Assembly: GCA_050287725.1 (NCBI GenBank)
Contig: JBNKCL010000040.1
Coordinates: forward strand, 1-64,000
DNA from: CBFDBF01 sp050287725
Lineage (GTDB): Bacteria; Pseudomonadota; Gammaproteobacteria; Chromatiales; Chromatiaceae
DNA: 64,000 nucleotides
Direction: 5' to 3'
A program made the translations under genes and the position numbers. Below, one piece after another: positions 1-7,533 of the stretch (position 1 is the first letter of the stretch; each line of letters starts with the position of its first letter). A model generated the notes under the pieces. The model was not told the origin of the DNA, made no database searches, and saw only the letters and a list, made by a program, of their open reading frames with translations.

Positions 1-530
1 GTGGGAAGCGTTGCCACGGCGGTTCTGACCCGGCTTGGCTTCAAGGTCGTCGCAGTGAGCGGCAGGCCGGCGGAAGCGGATTACCTCAAGAGCTTGGGCG
101 CGCTGGAGATCCTTGACCGGGCAATGTTTGCAACACCTGGCAAACCCCTAGGCAAGGTACGGTGGGCCGGTGCGGTGGATGTCGTGGGTAGCCACACGTT
201 CGCGGATGTCTGCGCGACTACCAAATACGGTGGCGTCGCCACGGCCTGTGGACTGGCGGTCGGCATGGATTTTCCGGCCAACTCGCGCCATTCATCCTGC
301 GTGGCGTGACGCTGGCAGGCATTGACAGTGTGATGTGCTCCCGGAGTGAGCGGCTGGGAGCATGGCGACGCTTGGGGAGCGATCTCGATATCTCGAAGCT
401 GGCCGCGATCAGCAACGAAGACGGCCTGAACGAAGTGATGTCCCTTGCTGGGAAACTTCTCAACGGAGAGGTTCGAGGACGTAAACGGCTAACCACAATG
501 ACCGCGACGCCTAACCATGTGCTATTGTGA
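1..530 (+). pseudogene. Frameshifted YhdH/AcuI-type quinone oxidoreductase, 5' end outside window
   Basis: This is the C-terminal half of a zinc-free MDR-family NADPH oxidoreductase (YhdH/AcuI, acrylyl-CoA reductase-like). Frame 1 reads GSVATAVLTRLGFKVVAVSG and YGGVATACGLAVGMDFPA, typical of the nucleotide-binding half, and then stops at 307-309. The family sequence resumes in frame 3 with TLAGIDSVMC and a SDLDISKL stretch, so about one base has been lost near 283-300. A second slip near 470-480 would restore frame 1 and the family-like ending DVNG with a TAA at 490-492; without it the frame runs on to 530. The gene is therefore broken in at least one place. It sits immediately upstream of attC-like sites and could itself be a decayed cassette or the chromosomal flank. 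Confidence 0.8.
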
Positions 531-594
531 ACCCGGACATCGCGCCGCAGTTGCAATCCTGGCGTCCCGCCGGCCAGGTCACTGAGCGTTATTT
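509..594 (+). other. attC-like recombination site 0
   Basis: The 5' box GCCTAAC at 509-515 is an exact RYYYAAC match. The 3' box GTTATTT at 588-594 keeps GTT but is weak afterwards. Internal arms GTGAACC and GGTCAC are complementary apart from an extra A, as with attC extrahelical bases. It lies just downstream of the yhdH remnant and 10 nt before the first cassette ORF. Confidence 0.5.
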
Positions 595-603
595 GTATAA
601 GAA

Positions 604-924
604 ATGAATAAGATACTATTTACTGCTTTGTTTATTACGCCAGCCATGGCATTAGGGCATGGTGATGAAGTTCTGTCCTTGTTTTGGTTGAGTTTTACTG
701 TTTTTGTAATTGTCATAGTTTCGCTGTATTTAGCAAAGTTCTCATTCAAACAAAAATTAATCGTATTATTGGTATATTTGGCGTCAGTAATTGCCATTTA
801 TACTGCAACGTCTGGAATACCATATTTAAATAATATGTACTTAATAAACTCTCTAAATACACTATTTCCATTATTGGCGTGGCTAGTAATCTATGGTTAT
901 TACACAAAAAAACAGAAAACATAA
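604..924 (+). CDS. Small membrane protein of unknown function (cassette ORF 1)
   Basis: A 106-residue protein that I do not recognise. The N-terminus (residues 1-17, with ALFITPAMALG) looks like a signal peptide or first membrane helix. Two or three further hydrophobic segments follow at about 26-45, 50-70 and 83-101, and the C-terminus is lysine-rich (YYTKKQKT). The gene is strongly AT-rich against the GC-rich background, which indicates foreign origin. It starts 10 nt after a GTTATTT box, and its stop codon is embedded in the next attC-like site. No clear Shine-Dalgarno sequence is visible. It is an inner-membrane protein by prediction only, and no function can be assigned. Confidence 0.6.
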   Translation: MNKILFTALFITPAMALGHGDEVLSLFWLSFTVFVIVIVSLYLAKFSFKQKLIVLLVYLASVIAIYTATSGIPYLNNMYLINSLNTLFPLLAWLVIYGYYTKKQKT

Positions 925-1000
925 CAATTCGGTAATATTTACTACGGGCCTGCGGCCCTGTGCAGGACCCCGGCTTCGCCTTGGCTCCTTACCGTAAGCC
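919..1000 (+). other. attC-like recombination site 1
   Basis: The 5' box ACATAAC (919-925, one mismatch to RYYYAAC) overlaps the stop of the preceding ORF. The 3' box GTAAGCC (994-1000) is degenerate. The inner arms GGTAA (931-935) and TTACC are complementary, and a GGGCC-TGC-GGCCC hairpin lies inside. The element is 82 nt long, matching the size of its neighbours. Confidence 0.45.
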
Positions 1001-1008
1001 CTAAGCGC

Positions 1009-1389
1009 ATGAAAATCGCGGACCAAAATGGCTATTTGGAATTAACACGAACTGATGATCAGGAGTTTCCATATCTTCGCATCGCTTCCATGATTCAAAC
1101 GAACAGCGGAAAGTTTTACGGAGAAAATGGCGGGGTGATTTACGGCGGTGGTAATGCCGGAAAAGAGCAATTGCAGAGGTTAAAATCATTTCAAACAAAT
1201 GAGGCAAGGGTTGAGCTAACCGAAGGGTGCTGGTTAGAAGTACACCGTTTACCCAGAGGAAATATGGAAGTTCAATTTGTAATTGCCGCGTTCACGAGTG
1301 GCTCAGAAACCTCAATGGGCGGCCACATTGTAGTAGATGGAGAGTATGCATTGCAGTTCATCGACGGGTTATGGAATGAAATCACTTAA
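1009..1389 (+). CDS. Hypothetical protein (cassette ORF 2)
   Basis: A 126-residue, apparently soluble protein with no signal peptide or membrane segment. It is rich in beta-prone stretches such as VELTEGCWLEVHRL and VQFVIAAF, with a glycine-rich patch GGVIYGGGNAG around residues 42-52. I recognise no family. Its compact size resembles integron-borne immunity-like or regulatory proteins, but that is only an analogy. It starts 8 nt after attC-like site 1, and its TAA stop lies within the next site. Its composition is more balanced than its AT-rich neighbours. Confidence 0.6.
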   Translation: MKIADQNGYLELTRTDDQEFPYLRIASMIQTNSGKFYGENGGVIYGGGNAGKEQLQRLKSFQTNEARVELTEGCWLEVHRLPRGNMEVQFVIAAFTSGSETSMGGHIVVDGEYALQFIDGLWNEIT

Positions 1390-1471
1390 CAAGCAGGTCA
1401 AGAACGTCCGTTCTCACTCACTGGGACGCTTTGCCGCGATGCGGCTCACGCGCCACAGCCCGTCGTTGGAT
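1384..1471 (+). other. attC-like recombination site 2
   Basis: This is the best-conserved site of the set. The 5' box ACTTAAC (1384-1390) matches RYYYAAC exactly and the 3' box GTTGGAT (1465-1471) matches GTTRRRY exactly. The 5' half continues AAGCAGGTCAAG, the spacing and TCAAG element seen in many attC sites and shared with site 3. The element is 88 nt long with an internal CGTCC...GGACG pairing. Confidence 0.6.
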
Positions 1472-1481
1472 TGCAATAAAT

Positions 1482-1679
1482 ATGAATAACAAATATTCAG
1501 GCATGACAGTAAATGAACGGCTGTTTGAAGCAGATTTAATGTCTGAGTTCGACGAGGCTGCAAAAGAGAGAAATAAAATTAGAATGGTGGGCATTCTAAA
1601 AGAGGTGGGTCTTACTGAAGGCCAAGCCAATGAAACGACAGAGGCAATAATCCAAAACCCGTCTAAGTACGGTTATTGA
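1482..1679 (+). CDS. Small hypothetical protein (cassette ORF 3)
   Basis: A 65-residue protein starting at ATG 1482, 10 nt after the GTTGGAT box. The frame is open upstream to 1431, but that part lies inside the attC-like element, so the internal ATG is preferred. The sequence is acidic and helical, containing NERLFEADLMSEFDEAAKER and ending NPSKYGY, with no membrane segment. The family is unknown. The size and helical character would suit an antitoxin-like or adaptor protein, but no partner gene is seen. Confidence 0.5.
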   Translation: MNNKYSGMTVNERLFEADLMSEFDEAAKERNKIRMVGILKEVGLTEGQANETTEAIIQNPSKYGY

Positions 1680-1710
1680 AGGTATGGAGTGCTACCGCTA
1701 ATGGAGAAGA

Positions 1711-1790
1711 GTCCAACAAACACATCAAGATCGCTTCCTTCGATCGCCGGGACGCCGCTCGTGCGTCGCACCTTTTGTGAGGCGTAAGGT
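1711..1790 (+). other. attC-like recombination site 3
   Basis: The 5' box GTCCAAC (1711-1717) is an exact RYYYAAC match. The 3' box GTAAGGT (1784-1790) is one mismatch from GTTRRRY. The motif AACAAACACATCAAG parallels AACAAGCAGGTCAAG in site 2, and both share an internal GGGACGC. The element is 80 nt long. Confidence 0.55.
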
Positions 1791-1799
1791 TTGTATAAT

Positions 1800-2120
1800 A
1801 TGGGTACATTATTATTTTATACGCAATATTACATACTTGTAATGTTCTTTATATCAACTGTGGCTACTGGAATAATATTCAGTAAAAAAAGAAATAAAGA
1901 AAATGCATTTATATTTATTGCGTTCATTATTTATACTTTTACGCTGTCAATGAATATATTATTCGGCTACAGCGCAACAATAGATGTGGAGAATAATATA
2001 ACTACAGTGAAGGAAGGATTGTTGTCTATAAATGCAACTCAGGTGCTGGAGATATTAGCCACTTTGTCATTATCAATAGGTTTCGTCGGTAAAGCGTGTG
2101 CGCGTATTAATAAAACCTGA
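1800..2120 (+). CDS. Small membrane protein of unknown function (cassette ORF 4)
   Basis: A 106-residue protein from ATG 1800; a TTG nine bases upstream in the same frame is less likely. Predicted membrane segments lie at about residues 10-29, 37-58 and 83-98. The first two are separated by a basic loop, IFSKKRNKEN. The gene is very AT-rich. The start lies 10 nt after attC-like site 3, a spacing close to that of the other cassettes. After its stop, CTATCGCATCAAG resembles the 5' half of sites 2 and 3 with a degraded box (ACCTGAC), but no convincing 3' box follows. The function is unknown. Confidence 0.55.
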   Translation: MGTLLFYTQYYILVMFFISTVATGIIFSKKRNKENAFIFIAFIIYTFTLSMNILFGYSATIDVENNITTVKEGLLSINATQVLEILATLSLSIGFVGKACARINKT

Positions 2121-2262
2121 CTATCGCATCAAGTCTCATTACGGGCTGGAGCGTTCCGCTTAGCCATATTATTATGTACCTCAAGGCCGTTTCTCTCTTG
2201 CGGGAAGACCGTAACTGCTTGCTTTCTCTGTGGCGTGCCGGCACTCATCAGCCTTAAGTCCC

Positions 2263-2931
2263 ATGAACACAATAATCGCCGTTTTTCTCATCATCGTAGC
2301 AATAGCGCTTGTGGCGCTGACATGGCGTCTTGCTTCGCGCCGCCAGAGCCTTCCCTGTCCGGCCTGGCTGCGTTGGCTGGTTGAACTGGATAATCCGTTC
2401 ACGAAGACAAACCGCGCCGCTTTCATTGTCGATACCCTTGCTCTTTCCAGCGGCATGACGGTCTTGGATGCCGGGTGCGGGCCGGGACGGCTGACGGTTC
2501 CATTGGCCCGAGGTGTCGGGCCGGGTGGTCACGTCGTCGCGCTGGATATTCAGCCGGCAATGCTTGCCAGAGCAAAAGCCAAGACGGATGCGGCCGGTTA
2601 TGGAAACGTTGAGTATATGGCCGCTGCCCTCGGGGATGCCAATCTCACTGCCGATCGCTTTGATCGGGCGGTGCTTGTTACCGTACTCGGGGAAATACCG
2701 GATCGTGAAGCGGCTGTCGCCGAATTGTTCAAGGCGCTGAAGCCCGGCGGCATTCTGGCGATTGTCGAAGTCATCTTTGATCCGCACTTTCAGACCCGGA
2801 ATACCGTTACCGCACTTGCGGCTTCCGTCGGTTTGCATGAGCGGGCTTTTTTTGGTCATAGCCTGGCGTATGTCATTCACTTCGAGAAGCCGAGCGGCGG
2901 CTCATTCAACATTTCTCCGGAGTTGTCATAA
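2263..2931 (+). CDS. Class I SAM-dependent methyltransferase with N-terminal membrane anchor
   Basis: A 222-residue protein from ATG 2263; an earlier in-frame start at 2230 gives an implausible extension. Residues 1-21 form a single hydrophobic anchor ending in basic RLASRR. The Rossmann-fold methyltransferase domain follows, with motif I VLDAGCGPGR at about 69-78, an acidic loop ALDIQPAM and the later strand LKPGGILAIVEV. This supports S-adenosylmethionine binding. The substrate is unknown; related anchored enzymes are annotated only as UbiE/COQ5-like methyltransferases. The base composition is normal for the genome, unlike the cassette ORFs upstream, so it probably marks the chromosomal flank. 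It converges on the DUF1223 gene. Confidence 0.75.
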   Translation: MNTIIAVFLIIVAIALVALTWRLASRRQSLPCPAWLRWLVELDNPFTKTNRAAFIVDTLALSSGMTVLDAGCGPGRLTVPLARGVGPGGHVVALDIQPAMLARAKAKTDAAGYGNVEYMAAALGDANLTADRFDRAVLVTVLGEIPDREAAVAELFKALKPGGILAIVEVIFDPHFQTRNTVTALAASVGLHERAFFGHSLAYVIHFEKPSGGSFNISPELS

Positions 2932-2961
2932 CCAGCCGGGTCTGGTCTGTGAGATCGTAAA

Positions 2962-3786
2962 TTAGCGCAGCCAACCGGCCGCCGCCTGCACCGGTTTCGG
3001 ATCATCCCCCTCGCTGAGCCAGACAGCAACGGCATAGCGGTCGGCCTTGGCGGCAGGGAGTAGCCTGGGCCAGGCGATGCGCCACCGGCGGGTTGCGGTT
3101 TTGTCGTCTGACAGCGCCGAATCGGACACGCCGAGTACGACGAAGTCTTCTTTCAGGGTTCTGCCGCGGTTCTCGCCGCCGCCGATGGGGCTGGAAAGCC
3201 CGAAACCCAGTATTGCCAGGTGCGCCTGCAATGGGCCGTATTCTTTGAGGGAACCGAAATGCGCCTGCACCCATTCGCCGGGTATGACTTCCAGGTGCAG
3301 TTTTCCAACCGTTTGGCCCGGGGAGAACTCCGGGAGTTCGCTGGAGGATCGGTTGTATCGAATGAACCAGTCACGCCATTCCCGGCCGTTGAGCACGAAA
3401 CCGGGTGTATAGACGGCTGATAGACCGCCTGTGCTGCGATATGCCCGTTGCCGGGCACTGAACTCGGCACGGGCGAAGCGATCTTGCCAACCGAGTCCAT
3501 CCCAGTAATCGACATGAAATGAAAGCGGGACAACCTGTCGCCATAATCCGGGGTGGTCAACCATCTTGCGCAGCCAGGCATCGGCTGGTGGGCAACTGCT
3601 GCAGCCATGTGAAGTGAACAGCTCCAGTACCGTCACTTGACGGGTGGAGCTTTCAAACTCCAGGTTCCCGGCATGTGAGGGTGGGACTATGGATAGCAGG
3701 ATCAGTAGCAATAGGCCGTGAAAGACGATGTTGCGAGCCGATGATTTTCTGCTGGTTGGGATGGTCGCTGTCTTCAGAGTCCGCAT
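2962..3786 (-). CDS. DUF1223 family secreted thioredoxin-fold protein
   Basis: A 274-residue protein from ATG 3786, chosen because CCGGAAG lies five bases upstream; the frame is open to 3870. A basic N-terminus and a hydrophobic stretch ending PPSHAG form a signal peptide. The mature part begins with VTVLELFTSHGCSSCPPAD, the hallmark of DUF1223, where a CxxC-like pair lies in a thioredoxin-like fold. FHVDYWDGLGWQD and YTPGFVLNG are further conserved family blocks. The protein is probably periplasmic. The family has no proven biochemical role, and a redox or copper-related function is only a guess from the CSSC motif. It converges with the methyltransferase gene. Confidence 0.8.
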   Translation of the reverse strand: MRTLKTATIPTSRKSSARNIVFHGLLLLILLSIVPPSHAGNLEFESSTRQVTVLELFTSHGCSSCPPADAWLRKMVDHPGLWRQVVPLSFHVDYWDGLGWQDRFARAEFSARQRAYRSTGGLSAVYTPGFVLNGREWRDWFIRYNRSSSELPEFSPGQTVGKLHLEVIPGEWVQAHFGSLKEYGPLQAHLAILGFGLSSPIGGGENRGRTLKEDFVVLGVSDSALSDDKTATRRWRIAWPRLLPAAKADRYAVAVWLSEGDDPKPVQAAAGWLR

Positions 3787-4243
3787 AGAAGCTTCCGGTA
3801 TCAATTGCATTGAGATGGCGGTAGTAAGCGCATCCGATAGGAAAAATATCATTACTAGTATGGACCACATCTAAAGTCGCATCGTTCAGGCGGGTGCTTG
3901 CATTTAAATGCGATCGCCCGGCTTAAGGGCCGGTTTCGCGCAATAAGATCATCGGTTGTCAGGGTTTCTGAAATTGATGTTAGAGATGTAACCATTTTGA
4001 GTGGCTTTTCAGGCGTATCTATAAAAAGAATAAATGGTCCCTATAAGCGCGCTGAAATAATACTGTGTAAAACATCTTTTTTTACAGGCAAATAGATTCA
4101 GTTTGATTTCATATTTTGCTGTTACTCTTCTTATCGAAAGCCAAGGAGTAGCGAAAGGGTTGTTTGTTCGATTGAAACGGCGATTCCCACGTTGACATTT
4201 GAGAACCGGACCCAAATATAGTAAGTACTGGAGGAGGTGTGTG
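3787..4243. other. Intergenic region between divergent genes
   Basis: This AT-richer spacer of about 460 bp separates the divergent DUF1223 gene and the small membrane-protein gene, and presumably holds both promoters. A short open frame at 3898-4095 has no supporting start signal or family resemblance. I see no RNA gene, repeat or terminator in it. Confidence 0.4.
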
Positions 4244-4489
4244 ATGGAAAAACAACGTAACTCTCTGAATACCGTTATCCTGATACTGACGATCGTTACG
4301 ACAGGCTCCCTTTTGATTGCCGCGGGAGGTGCATTGGTTGAGAGTGTGATACCGGCCTATTTCTGGTATCTGGCCTTGGCGGGCATGTCGGTGTTGTCGG
4401 CGCTTTGGCTCGTAATGGCGGTGATGCTGGTTGGGAAGCTGTGGGCGCGTTGGTATCACCGGAAACATCCGCATCCCATGACGGGATGA
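4244..4489 (+). CDS. Small two-helix membrane protein
   Basis: An 81-residue protein. The start ATG 4244 is fixed by a strong GGAGGAGG Shine-Dalgarno sequence at about 4230-4237. Two hydrophobic helices (about residues 10-32 and 40-64) are followed by a basic, histidine-containing tail (WARWYHRKHPHP). I recognise no family and it has no obvious operon partner; the downstream gene is convergent. It is likely an inner-membrane protein. Confidence 0.6.
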   Translation: MEKQRNSLNTVILILTIVTTGSLLIAAGGALVESVIPAYFWYLALAGMSVLSALWLVMAVMLVGKLWARWYHRKHPHPMTG

Positions 4490-4494
4490 CCGGT

Positions 4495-5448
4495 TTATGG
4501 ACCTGAGCGCACGGAGAGTTGCGTCAGCATCTCTTCGGTCATGCGTTCCAGATCGTATTCCGGTTGCCAGTCCCAATCTTCGCGCGCGGCGCGGTCGTCC
4601 AGGCGGTGAGGCCAGGAGTCGGCAATCGCCTGGCGTACCGGGTCGACCGCGTACTCCATGACGAAATCCGGTTGCCGCGCGCGGATCGCCGCGGCGAGCT
4701 GTTCCGGATTGAAACTCATGGCGGTGACGTTGTAGGCGTTGCGGTAACGCAGCCGGTCGGGGTTCGCTTCCATCACGGAGATCGCGGCCCGAACAGCGTC
4801 CGGCATGTACATCATGTCGAGCCGGCTGTCCGGTCCCAGAAAACAGCGATAACTTCCGCTGGCGATCGCCGCGTGAAAGATCTCCACAGCATAATCGGTG
4901 GTGCCGCCGCCGGGCGGGGTGCGCCATGAGATCAGGCCGGGAAAGCGGACGCCCCGGGTATCGAGGCCGTAGTGCGAGTGATACCAGTCGCACAGCAGTT
5001 CACCGGTGACCTTGCAGATGCCGTAGAGGGTGGAGGGGCGCTGAACGGTGACCTGCGGCGTACAGTCGCGCGGCGTTGTCGGGCCGAAGGCGCCGATGGA
5101 ACTGGGATGAAACAGGGCGCAGTCACGTTGGCGTGCGACCTCCAGCACATTGATAAGGCCGTTGACGTTGATATCCCATGCGTGTTGCGGATCGACCTCC
5201 GCGGTGGCGGAGAGCAGCGCAGCCAAATGGAAGATGGTGTCGATTCGGTAACGCTGGACGATGGTATGCAGGGCGTTGCGGTCGCGGATGTCCAACGTCT
5301 CATAGGGGCCTTCGCCGAGCAATGTGCGATTCGGCTCGCGGGAGTGACCGGCCGCCAGCACATTATCCCCACCATAGCGTGCGCGCAGGGCGGGAACGAG
5401 TTCGGAACCGATCTGGCCGGTGGCGCCTGTGACGAGGATGCGTTGCAT
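4495..5448 (-). CDS. Epimerase-type L-threonine 3-dehydrogenase
   Basis: A 317-residue short-chain (extended SDR) dehydrogenase. The NAD-binding GATGQIG is at residues 8-14, the IFHLAALLSA strand follows, and the catalytic Tyr/Lys pair is in YGICK (Tyr142, Lys146). The blocks LFHPSSIGAFGP and RFPGLISW are characteristic of the UDP-galactose-epimerase-like threonine dehydrogenases that oxidise L-threonine to 2-amino-3-ketobutyrate. It should be cytosolic and act in threonine breakdown to glycine. The usual partner, 2-amino-3-ketobutyrate CoA ligase (kbl), is not adjacent. An assignment as a generic NAD-dependent epimerase is the main alternative. Confidence 0.8.
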   Translation of the reverse strand: MQRILVTGATGQIGSELVPALRARYGGDNVLAAGHSREPNRTLLGEGPYETLDIRDRNALHTIVQRYRIDTIFHLAALLSATAEVDPQHAWDINVNGLINVLEVARQRDCALFHPSSIGAFGPTTPRDCTPQVTVQRPSTLYGICKVTGELLCDWYHSHYGLDTRGVRFPGLISWRTPPGGGTTDYAVEIFHAAIASGSYRCFLGPDSRLDMMYMPDAVRAAISVMEANPDRLRYRNAYNVTAMSFNPEQLAAAIRARQPDFVMEYAVDPVRQAIADSWPHRLDDRAAREDWDWQPEYDLERMTEEMLTQLSVRSGP

Positions 5449-5589
5449 GATGATTGGGAATGTAGCGGGTTCTTGTCGAGAAGCAAAGCGGTTTGCTAGG
5501 AATGCGTTTAAGGCATGTTTCTCCGGACATTCTCGTGAGTGAGAAAAGCCGGCCCACTTTGTTCTCCTTCATTCAGACGAAATCTTGAG

Positions 5590-5745
5590 CTCTCGCCAAG
5601 ACGCCAAGAGCGCGAAGTGAGATGTAAAGACGGGGCATTCGCTGAGTCCTCGCAAATTGCTGACCATGGGTGTCATTTGTCCGATCAATCAACGTTAAAA
5701 AAGAGAGCCATCAATTTCTTGGCGTGCTTGGCGCCTTGGCGAGAG
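5590..5745. repeat. Long imperfect inverted repeat, family A copy 1
   Basis: The left arm CTCTCGCCAAGACGCCAAG starts at 5590. The right arm at about 5716-5745 ends CTTGGCGCCTTGGCGAGAG and is its near-perfect reverse complement, across roughly 100 nt. The same arms recur at 28075-28149 and 53702-53775. It lies in a 412-bp gene-free gap between the threonine dehydrogenase gene and mutM. Confidence 0.75.
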
Positions 5746-5822
5746 AATATTTTTCCCCATCCGTCCGCAGGAGTGGGGTGGTTCGGTACAGCACCTTATA
5801 TTTCGGTACTAATGCCTCCTGG

Positions 5823-5842
5823 ATCCCGGCCTGCGCCGGGAT
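5823..5842. repeat. Short palindrome, possible terminator or dispersed element
   Basis: ATCCCGGC-CTGC-GCCGGGAT forms an 8-bp stem with a 4-nt loop, followed by GACG. It lies just beyond the mutM stop, in the style of the widespread CCGG-C-rich dispersed palindromes of environmental proteobacteria. There is no T-run, so termination is uncertain. Confidence 0.5.
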
Positions 5843-5860
5843 GACGAGCGTTCGTATGAA

Positions 5861-6673
5861 TCAGCGCTGGCAGTGGGGGCAGAAGAAGGCGGAGCGTTGC
5901 GCGATGCGTTTCTGTTGCAGCGGACGGCCGCAGTTGGGACAGGGTTCGCCCTCCTTTCCGTAGACCGCCAGATGCAGGGCGAAGTATCCGGGTTGGCCGT
6001 CCCCCTGTTGAAAATCGCGCAGGGTGGTGCCGCCCTGACGGATGGCGTTCGTCAGCACCCGCCGGATCTGGCGGGCCAGTTCGCGGTAGCGTTCCACAGA
6101 GATACGGTTACAGGCGCGCTGCGGGTGGATGCCGGCGTAAAACAGCGCCTCGTTGGCGTAGATGTTTCCGACCCCCACCACCACGGAGCCGTTCATGATG
6201 AATCCCTTGACCGGTCCATGCCGCCGCTGCGCCAGACGGTGCAGGTAATCGCCGTCGAACTGCTCCCCCAGCGGTTCGGGGCCGAGACTCCGCAGCAGCG
6301 GATGTTTCTCCGGCGGTTCGCGGGTCCAGAGTACGGCGCCGAACCGGCGGGGGTCGCGCAGCCGCAGAATCTGCTTCGGGAACACCAGGTCGAAGTGGTC
6401 GTGCGGTCCCGGTTCCGTGCCGGGACGCACCAACCGCAGGCTGCCGGACATCCCCAAGTGCAGGATCAACGTCCCCCGGTCCAGTTCCAGCAACAGGTAC
6501 TTGGCGCGGCGCGTGACCTGAAGCACCTGCTGGCCGGTGAGTGTGCCCCGCAGCCGGGACGGGATCGGCCAGCGCAGCTTGGGTTGCCGGATGGCCACGT
6601 CGCGGATCACCTTGCCCTCGATGTGGGGGGCGATGCCGCGACGGGTGGTTTCGACCTCCGGCAGTTCCGGCAT
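5861..6673 (-). CDS. mutM: Formamidopyrimidine-DNA glycosylase
   Basis: A bifunctional DNA glycosylase/AP lyase of 270 residues that removes 8-oxoguanine and formamidopyrimidines in base-excision repair. The start at 6673 gives the canonical MPELPEVE N-terminus, where Pro2 is the Schiff-base nucleophile and Glu3 the catalytic acid. LHLGMSGSL and the zinc finger CPNCGRP...CPHCQR at the C-terminus complete the signature. The reading frame is open further upstream, but that part overlaps the DUF4340 gene and is not MutM-like. mutM starts one base after the stop of that gene, so the two are probably cotranscribed. Confidence 0.95.
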   Translation of the reverse strand: MPELPEVETTRRGIAPHIEGKVIRDVAIRQPKLRWPIPSRLRGTLTGQQVLQVTRRAKYLLLELDRGTLILHLGMSGSLRLVRPGTEPGPHDHFDLVFPKQILRLRDPRRFGAVLWTREPPEKHPLLRSLGPEPLGEQFDGDYLHRLAQRRHGPVKGFIMNGSVVVGVGNIYANEALFYAGIHPQRACNRISVERYRELARQIRRVLTNAIRQGGTTLRDFQQGDGQPGYFALHLAVYGKEGEPCPNCGRPLQQKRIAQRSAFFCPHCQR

Positions 6674-6674
6674 C

Positions 6675-7517
6675 TTAGGGGGTTGTGTCGGGAGCGGGGG
6701 GATCGAGCAGATCCGATCCGTCGGGTAAGCGATAGGCGAGGCCCAGGTCGGAACGCACCAGCAGCAACCCCTCACCCCGCTTGACGATCCGGAAACGAAG
6801 CGGCGGCGCATCGGACAACCGCAGTTCGATCTCCCCGTCTCCTTTCCCGGAGGGGGCGGGCAGAACCGCCACGGCGCGGGCGGAGCGCCACTGGTCGAAT
6901 TTGCGATTCAGGTCATCCATGGAGAGGTCGGGTTGCGGCGGCTCCAGCGCCAGCTTGCCGTCCTGCCCCTGGGTAAGTGTCCAGTCTGGGGTGCGGATGG
7001 CGCTCGGCTTGGAACCGGCGGAGAGTAGCTCCGGGGCCACGAACTCCTCCGGGGCGGCCAGCAGGTGTTGCGGGAAGCGGTCGGCGATCAGATGGAGGGT
7101 GTCGCCGATCCGCAGGTAACGGCGATGCTGCAGGGGTTCGGTGCCGCCCACCTCGATCCGGGTCTGGTCGAGCTCCAGGGTGGCGAGCGGCGGGTTCAGC
7201 CCGAACTCCGCCAACCGGTCGCCGGGGAGCGGGAACCGCGCCAGGCTTTTTGCGTCGGCAATGCCGAGCAGCAGTTCGATACGGGGGGCGTTGGCGGCCA
7301 CCCGATAGGGGGCGGTCATCTCCCAACCCGCGTCTCCCTTCCGCAGCTCCAACTCCCCGTGGCGGTTCTGGAGCCGCACGCGCTGGATGCCGGAGGGGTC
7401 GAGAGCGGTGAGGGGAGGGGGCTCGGCAGGCTGTTCTTCCGGGATCAGCCAGACCGTCAGCCCCAGTACCGTCACCACGGCCAGCAGGGCCAGATTGATC
7501 AGCAGCGGCCGTTTCAT
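6675..7517 (-). CDS. DUF4340 domain-containing protein
   Basis: A 280-residue protein with one N-terminal membrane helix (residues 6-25, INLALLAVVTVLGLTVWLIP). A largely extracytoplasmic DUF4340 region follows, including LDPSGIQRVRLQN and a repeated beta-strand pattern. This domain is regularly encoded beside GldG-like and ABC-2 permease genes, as here, where it is the last member of a four-gene minus-strand set (ATPase, permease, GldG-like, DUF4340). It probably forms part of an envelope ABC complex. The substrate is unknown. Confidence 0.8.
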   Translation of the reverse strand: MKRPLLINLALLAVVTVLGLTVWLIPEEQPAEPPPLTALDPSGIQRVRLQNRHGELELRKGDAGWEMTAPYRVAANAPRIELLLGIADAKSLARFPLPGDRLAEFGLNPPLATLELDQTRIEVGGTEPLQHRRYLRIGDTLHLIADRFPQHLLAAPEEFVAPELLSAGSKPSAIRTPDWTLTQGQDGKLALEPPQPDLSMDDLNRKFDQWRSARAVAVLPAPSGKGDGEIELRLSDAPPLRFRIVKRGEGLLLVRSDLGLAYRLPDGSDLLDPPAPDTTP

Positions 7518-7533
7518 GGTTGCATCCTGCGGG

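Larger units (their letters stand above)
509..2121 (+). mobile_element. Putative integron gene-cassette array without integrase (CALIN-like)
   Basis: Four short ORFs (604, 1009, 1482 and 1800), all on the plus strand and visibly more AT-rich than the surrounding GC-rich genome, alternate with non-coding elements of 80-88 nt. Each element begins at or just after a stop codon with an RYYYAAC-like box and ends a few bases before the next start with a GTTRRRY-like box. One ORF per element in a single orientation is the layout of integron cassettes. No integrase (intI) or attI is inside the window, so this is either a CALIN or the distal end of an array whose integrase lies beyond the left edge. 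Several boxes are degenerate, so a covariance-model check is needed. Confidence 0.6.

Noticed and set aside
3898..4095. 65-codon open frame between DUF1223 and the small membrane-protein gene
   Set aside because: No start signal or family resemblance was seen; it is treated as intergenic.
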